In this document: one piece after another, positions 6,392-8,668 of the stretch
Layout of the letters: every line of letters begins with the position of its first letter
Numbering within the stretch: position 1 is the stretch's first letter
The notes under the pieces: model-generated
The model's input: only the letters and a program-made list of their open reading frames with translations
Database searches by the model: none
What the model was told of the DNA's origin: nothing
Program-made: the position numbers and the translations under genes
Source of the DNA: an uncultured Eubacteriaceae bacterium
Lineage (GTDB): Bacteria; Bacillota; Clostridia; Lachnospirales; Lachnospiraceae
Length of the DNA stretch: 8,668 nt
Reading direction: 5' to 3'
Assembly: GCA_945938055.1 (NCBI GenBank)
Contig: CAMEUH010000097.1
Location: forward strand, 1-8,668

Positions 6392-6420
6392 TTGAATATT
6401 TTCTTAAAATAATTTATAAT
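6392..6420 (+). promoter_or_regulatory. Strong sigma-A type promoter of gdhA
   Basis: TTGAAT (6392-6397), a 17-nt AT-rich spacer and perfect TATAAT (6415-6420). The predicted start is near 6427, leaving a leader of about 66 nt. Surrounding A/T tracts upstream may act as an UP element. Confidence 0.85.
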
Positions 6421-6425
6421 CTTAA

Positions 6426-6448
6426 GCAGACAGGTCGTGGCCTGCGAC
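6426..6448 (+). other. Hairpin at the 5' end of the gdhA leader
   Basis: The first transcribed bases can fold as CAGG/CCTG (6431-6434 with 6441-6444) extended by GCAG/CTGC (6426-6429 with 6442-6445), or alternatively as GTCG/CGAC (6434-6437 with 6445-6448). The two forms exclude each other. No U run follows, so it is not a terminator. A 5' stabilising hairpin is the simplest reading. It does not match the glutamine riboswitch motifs I know. Confidence 0.35.
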
Positions 6449-6492
6449 TAAAAAACAGGTATACAATTAATTTTTAAAAGGAGATTTAGGTT

Positions 6493-7842
6493 ATGGGATA
6501 CGTAGATGAGGTATTGGAAAGCGTAAAGAAAAAGAATGCTGATCAGCCAGAATTTTTACAGGCTGTTGGCGAAGTACTTGAGTCATTAAGACCGGTAGTT
6601 GATGCAAACGAAGAACTTTACAGAAAGAACGCAATTCTGGAGAGAATCGTTGAACCGGATCGTCAGATCATGTTCAGAGTACCATGGGTAGACGATAAGG
6701 GTCAGGTTCAGGTAAACAGAGGTTACCGTGTACAGTTCAATAATGCAATTGGACCATACAAGGGAGGTTTAAGACTTCATCCATCAGTAAACCTTAGCAT
6801 TATTAAGTTCCTTGGTTTCGAACAGATTTTCAAGAATTCTCTTACAACACTTCCAATCGGTGGTGGTAAGGGTGGTTCTGACTTCGATCCAAAGGGTAAG
6901 TCAGACAGAGAAATCATGGCATTCTGCCAGAGCTTTGTAACAGAACTTTACAAGTACATCGGAGCTGATCAGGACGTTCCTGCCGGTGATATCGGAACAG
7001 GCGCAAGAGAAATCGGTTTTATGTATGGACAGTATAAGAGAATTACAAACCTTTACGAAGGTGTACTTACAGGTAAGGGACTTTCCTACGGCGGTTCTTT
7101 AGCTCGTACACAGGCTACAGGTTATGGTTTATTATATCTTACAAATGCACTTCTTCGTGATCACAATATTGATATCAAGGGTAAGATTTGTGCAGTATCA
7201 GGTGCAGGTAACGTTGCAATCTATGCAATTGAGAAGGCATACCAGTTAGGTGCTAAGCCTGTTACATGTTCCGATTCTACAGGCTGGATTTATGATCCGG
7301 AAGGAATTGATGTTGAACTTCTTAAGGAGATTAAGGAAGTTAAGAGAGCACGTCTTTCCGAGTATGCTGCTGCAAGACCTTCCGCTCAGTATCATGAGAA
7401 GAAGAATGCAGAAGATCATGGCGTATGGTCAATCAAGTGTGATCTTGCTCTTCCATGTGCTACACAGAACGAACTTAACCTTGAAGATGCCAAGATGCTT
7501 GTTGCGAACGGTGTAATCTCTGTAACAGAGGGCGCTAACATGCCTACAACTCTTGAAGCTACAAAGTACCTTCAGGAGAACGGTGTTCTTTTCGTAGGCG
7601 GCAAGGCTGCCAATGCAGGTGGTGTTGCTACATCTGCTCTTGAAATGAGCCAGAACTCAGAAAGACTTAGCTGGACATTTGAAGAAGTTGACGGAAAGCT
7701 TAAGAACATCATGGAAACAATCTACGCTAACATTAGTGATGCTGCAAAGCGTTACGGCGTAGAAGGCGACTATGTTGCAGGTGCTAACATCGCTGGTTTT
7801 GAGAAGGTTGTAAATGCTATGTTAGCTCAGGGTGTTTGCTAA
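6493..7842 (+). CDS. gdhA: NADP-type (hexameric) glutamate dehydrogenase
   Basis: A cytoplasmic enzyme catalysing reversible reductive amination of 2-oxoglutarate with ammonia to glutamate, a main route of ammonium assimilation in gut anaerobes. The 449 residues match the usual length of about 450 of the bacterial hexameric family. Motifs are YKGGLRLHPSV (89-99, substrate Lys90), PIGGGKGGSDFDP (121-133, catalytic Lys126), PAGDIGTGAREIGF (163-176, catalytic Asp166), the Rossmann loop SGAGNVA (236-242), CATQNEL (322-328) and EGANMPTT (346-353). Cofactor choice is inferred from family similarity; clostridial members of this class can also be NAD-linked. AAAAGGAG (6476-6483) sits 9 nt before the ATG. 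The gene is monocistronic, with its own promoter and terminator. Its codons are strongly restricted (CTT for Leu, GGT for Gly, ACA for Thr, AAG for Lys), unlike the neighbours, which suggests high expression. Confidence 0.97.
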   Translation: MGYVDEVLESVKKKNADQPEFLQAVGEVLESLRPVVDANEELYRKNAILERIVEPDRQIMFRVPWVDDKGQVQVNRGYRVQFNNAIGPYKGGLRLHPSVNLSIIKFLGFEQIFKNSLTTLPIGGGKGGSDFDPKGKSDREIMAFCQSFVTELYKYIGADQDVPAGDIGTGAREIGFMYGQYKRITNLYEGVLTGKGLSYGGSLARTQATGYGLLYLTNALLRDHNIDIKGKICAVSGAGNVAIYAIEKAYQLGAKPVTCSDSTGWIYDPEGIDVELLKEIKEVKRARLSEYAAARPSAQYHEKKNAEDHGVWSIKCDLALPCATQNELNLEDAKMLVANGVISVTEGANMPTTLEATKYLQENGVLFVGGKAANAGGVATSALEMSQNSERLSWTFEEVDGKLKNIMETIYANISDAAKRYGVEGDYVAGANIAGFEKVVNAMLAQGVC

Positions 7843-7874
7843 TCGTGAATTTCTAAGATAAAGATTATATGGAG

Positions 7875-7913
7875 AAGTCCTGGAAATGTTGAATTTCCGG
7901 GGCTTTTCTTTTT
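7875..7913 (+). terminator. Rho-independent terminator of gdhA
   Basis: AAGTCCTGGAAAT (7875-7887) pairs along all 13 positions, with two G-U pairs, to ATTTCCGGGGCTT (7893-7905) around a GTTGA loop. It is followed by TTCTTTTT (7906-7913). It begins 32 nt after the gdhA stop. Confidence 0.93.
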
Positions 7914-7943
7914 GTATTGAAATGACAAAAGAATTGTCAGAAT

Positions 7944-8282
7944 ATGACAGGCTGGCAGCAGTTATTTGAATATGCACCAACGGTAGTGATGCTTGTTATG
8001 TTGATTTTAGGATATCTTGTGGCCGGAATATTTTCAAACGAATTTACATGGAAATCAGATGCTGTCTTTTTTTCATCTGTTTATGGCAGAAATAAGGCAG
8101 TATCGGCAAAAATCAAGGCGGGATTTTGCATTGTGACCACGATATATTTTGTGACTTTCTTGGTATATAAAGGGATTGTTCTGTTGTATCTGGGCATAGA
8201 CGGATGGAATCTTCCGATTCAGTCAAGCTGGACTTCGTGGAAGAGTTTTTATAATATCACGAATACCGGCACACGCAAATAA
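7944..8282 (+). pseudogene. Truncated ABC-2 type permease remnant
   Basis: A 112-codon frame with two hydrophobic segments (about 12-30 and 60-84). The stretch between them, GIFSNEFTWKSDAVFFSS followed by YGRNKAVSAKIKAG (28-60), resembles the conserved cytoplasmic segment of ABC-2 family permeases, where E, a downstream GR and AKI recur. The part LPIQSSWTSWKSFYNIT (90-106) also fits such proteins, but the sequence then stops after NTGTRK. Full permeases are usually 250 residues or more, so both the N-terminal and C-terminal parts are missing. There is no ribosome binding site before the ATG, no partner ATP-binding gene, and the frame begins only 30 nt after the gdhA terminator. I read it as a decayed gene. 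A functional small membrane protein is possible but less likely. Confidence 0.6.
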
Positions 8283-8379
8283 ACTGATTATTCTTCTGAA
8301 TGAAATATATTTCCTGTATCACTTTTAAGAAATTTTATTACATAAAAAGGTGAAAATACACAAAAAATAGTAATTGCTA

Positions 8380-8408
8380 TTGAGGTAAAAATAATTTAGT
8401 AGTATAAT
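8380..8408 (+). promoter_or_regulatory. Promoter of the ATPase gene
   Basis: TTGAGG (8380-8385, four of six matches), a 17-nt spacer and perfect TATAAT (8403-8408). The predicted start is near 8415, about 40 nt before the GTG at 8455. An inverted repeat overlaps the -10 box. Confidence 0.7.
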
Positions 8409-8420
8409 ATCATTACTAAA
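8395..8420. promoter_or_regulatory. Operator-like inverted repeat around the -10 box
   Basis: TTTAGTA (8395-8401) and TACTAAA (8414-8420) are exact 7-bp inverted arms separated by 12 bp that contain TATAAT. The centre-to-centre distance of 19 bp puts the arms on nearly the same face of the helix. A dimeric repressor bound here would block the promoter. The arms are AT-rich, so chance is not excluded. Confidence 0.45.
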
Positions 8421-8424
8421 ATTC

Positions 8425-8435
8425 GTGCAATGCAC
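8425..8435. repeat. Short palindrome in the ATPase leader
   Basis: GTGCA-A-TGCAC is a perfect 5-bp inverted repeat with a single central base, lying between the predicted start and the ribosome binding site. With a 1-nt loop it cannot form an RNA hairpin using all pairs, so a protein site in DNA is the more natural reading. Confidence 0.35.
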
Positions 8436-8454
8436 AAAAATAAGGAGTGGCGTT

Positions 8455-8668
8455 GTGGAGATTAAAAGGGATTCGTACCTTGAACAGTTAAAAATTAGAA
8501 AAGATAATGGAATGATAAAGATTATCACGGGAATCCGCAGATGCGGGAAATCATTCCTGTTATTTGTGCTGTTTAAAAAGTATTTATTGGAGAATGGTGT
8601 GGATAGTGAACATATCATTGAGATTGCATTGGATGGCATTGAAAATGAGGAACTGAGAGATCCAAAGA
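8455..8668 (+). CDS. AAA/DUF4143-type ATP-binding protein, 5' part only
   Basis: The first 71 codons of a gene that continues beyond the window. The start is GTG, chosen because AAGGAG (8442-8447) lies 7 nt before it and no other in-frame start is near. Residues 19-33 contain GMIKIITGIRRCGKS, a Walker A P-loop (G26-x4-G31-K32-S33) with the GIRRCGKS form typical of the AAA_14/DUF4143 family. IIEIALDGIENEELRDP (53-69) matches the next conserved block of that family. Full-length members have about 400 residues and a C-terminal nuclease-like DUF4143 region. Their function is largely unknown, and they are often scattered in accessory loci. The product should be cytoplasmic. Confidence 0.88.
   Translation, partial: MEIKRDSYLEQLKIRKDNGMIKIITGIRRCGKSFLLFVLFKKYLLENGVDSEHIIEIALDGIENEELRDPK

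Noticed and set aside
8325..8639. 104-codon minus-strand frame at the right end
   Set aside because: It is the antisense of the ATPase gene start and its promoter. The translation is rich in Ile, Phe, Asn and Ser as expected from AT-rich DNA, with no start signal.
1..8668. CRISPR array, tRNA or rRNA gene, transposase or phage gene
   Set aside because: I looked for regularly spaced repeats, tRNA-like cloverleaf motifs and mobile-element proteins and found none. The only tandem repeat is the two-copy 9-bp unit at 77-94.

Overview
The window looks like a chromosomal segment of a low-to-mid GC anaerobic Firmicute, most probably a Lachnospiraceae (Clostridium cluster XIVa) member. The grounds are strong AGGAGG-type ribosome binding sites, TTGACA/TATAAT promoters, U-tailed hairpin terminators, a leucine T-box riboswitch, a type-2 LeuA, a clostridial-type hexameric glutamate dehydrogenase and a HIS6-type HisA. 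The genus assignment is inference; no rRNA or other marker gene is present.

Layout. (1) 1-2072, minus strand: a two-gene unit transcribed from a good promoter (2044-2072). It encodes a DHH-family phosphoesterase and then a histidine-pathway isomerase (hisA) of the eukaryotic HIS6 type, and it ends at a strong hairpin terminator (105-143). The roughly 120 nt between the hisA stop and that terminator hold further hairpins and a segment able to pair with the terminator's 3' arm, so this tail is more elaborate than a plain 3' end. (2) 2089-4069, plus strand: a back-to-back promoter drives an acyltransferase-3 membrane protein with an unusual N-terminal extracytoplasmic domain, followed 36 nt later by a cysteine-rich small-domain protein. 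(3) 4032-6236, minus strand: leuA (2-isopropylmalate synthase) behind a complete T-box leader. Its specifier CUC (Leu) and its UGGU bulge (matching a tRNA ending ACCA) both fit tRNA-Leu. (4) 6392-7913, plus strand: a monocistronic NADP-type glutamate dehydrogenase gene with a near-consensus promoter, a short structured 5' UTR and a strong terminator. (5) 7914-8668, plus strand: a remnant of an ABC-2 type permease, then a promoter overlapped by an operator-like inverted repeat, and the 5' end of an AAA/DUF4143-type ATPase gene that runs off the window.

How they fit together: leuA, gdhA and hisA belong to amino-acid and nitrogen metabolism. gdhA supplies glutamate, the amino donor for leucine synthesis, and leuA is controlled by leucyl-tRNA charging. 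The acyltransferase pair is probably concerned with the cell envelope, and the right end has the character of a decayed or accessory locus. I saw no CRISPR array, phage module, transposase, tRNA or rRNA. The least ordinary items are the HIS6-type hisA with its structured tail, the domain-extended acyltransferase, and the operator-like repeat in front of the ATPase gene.
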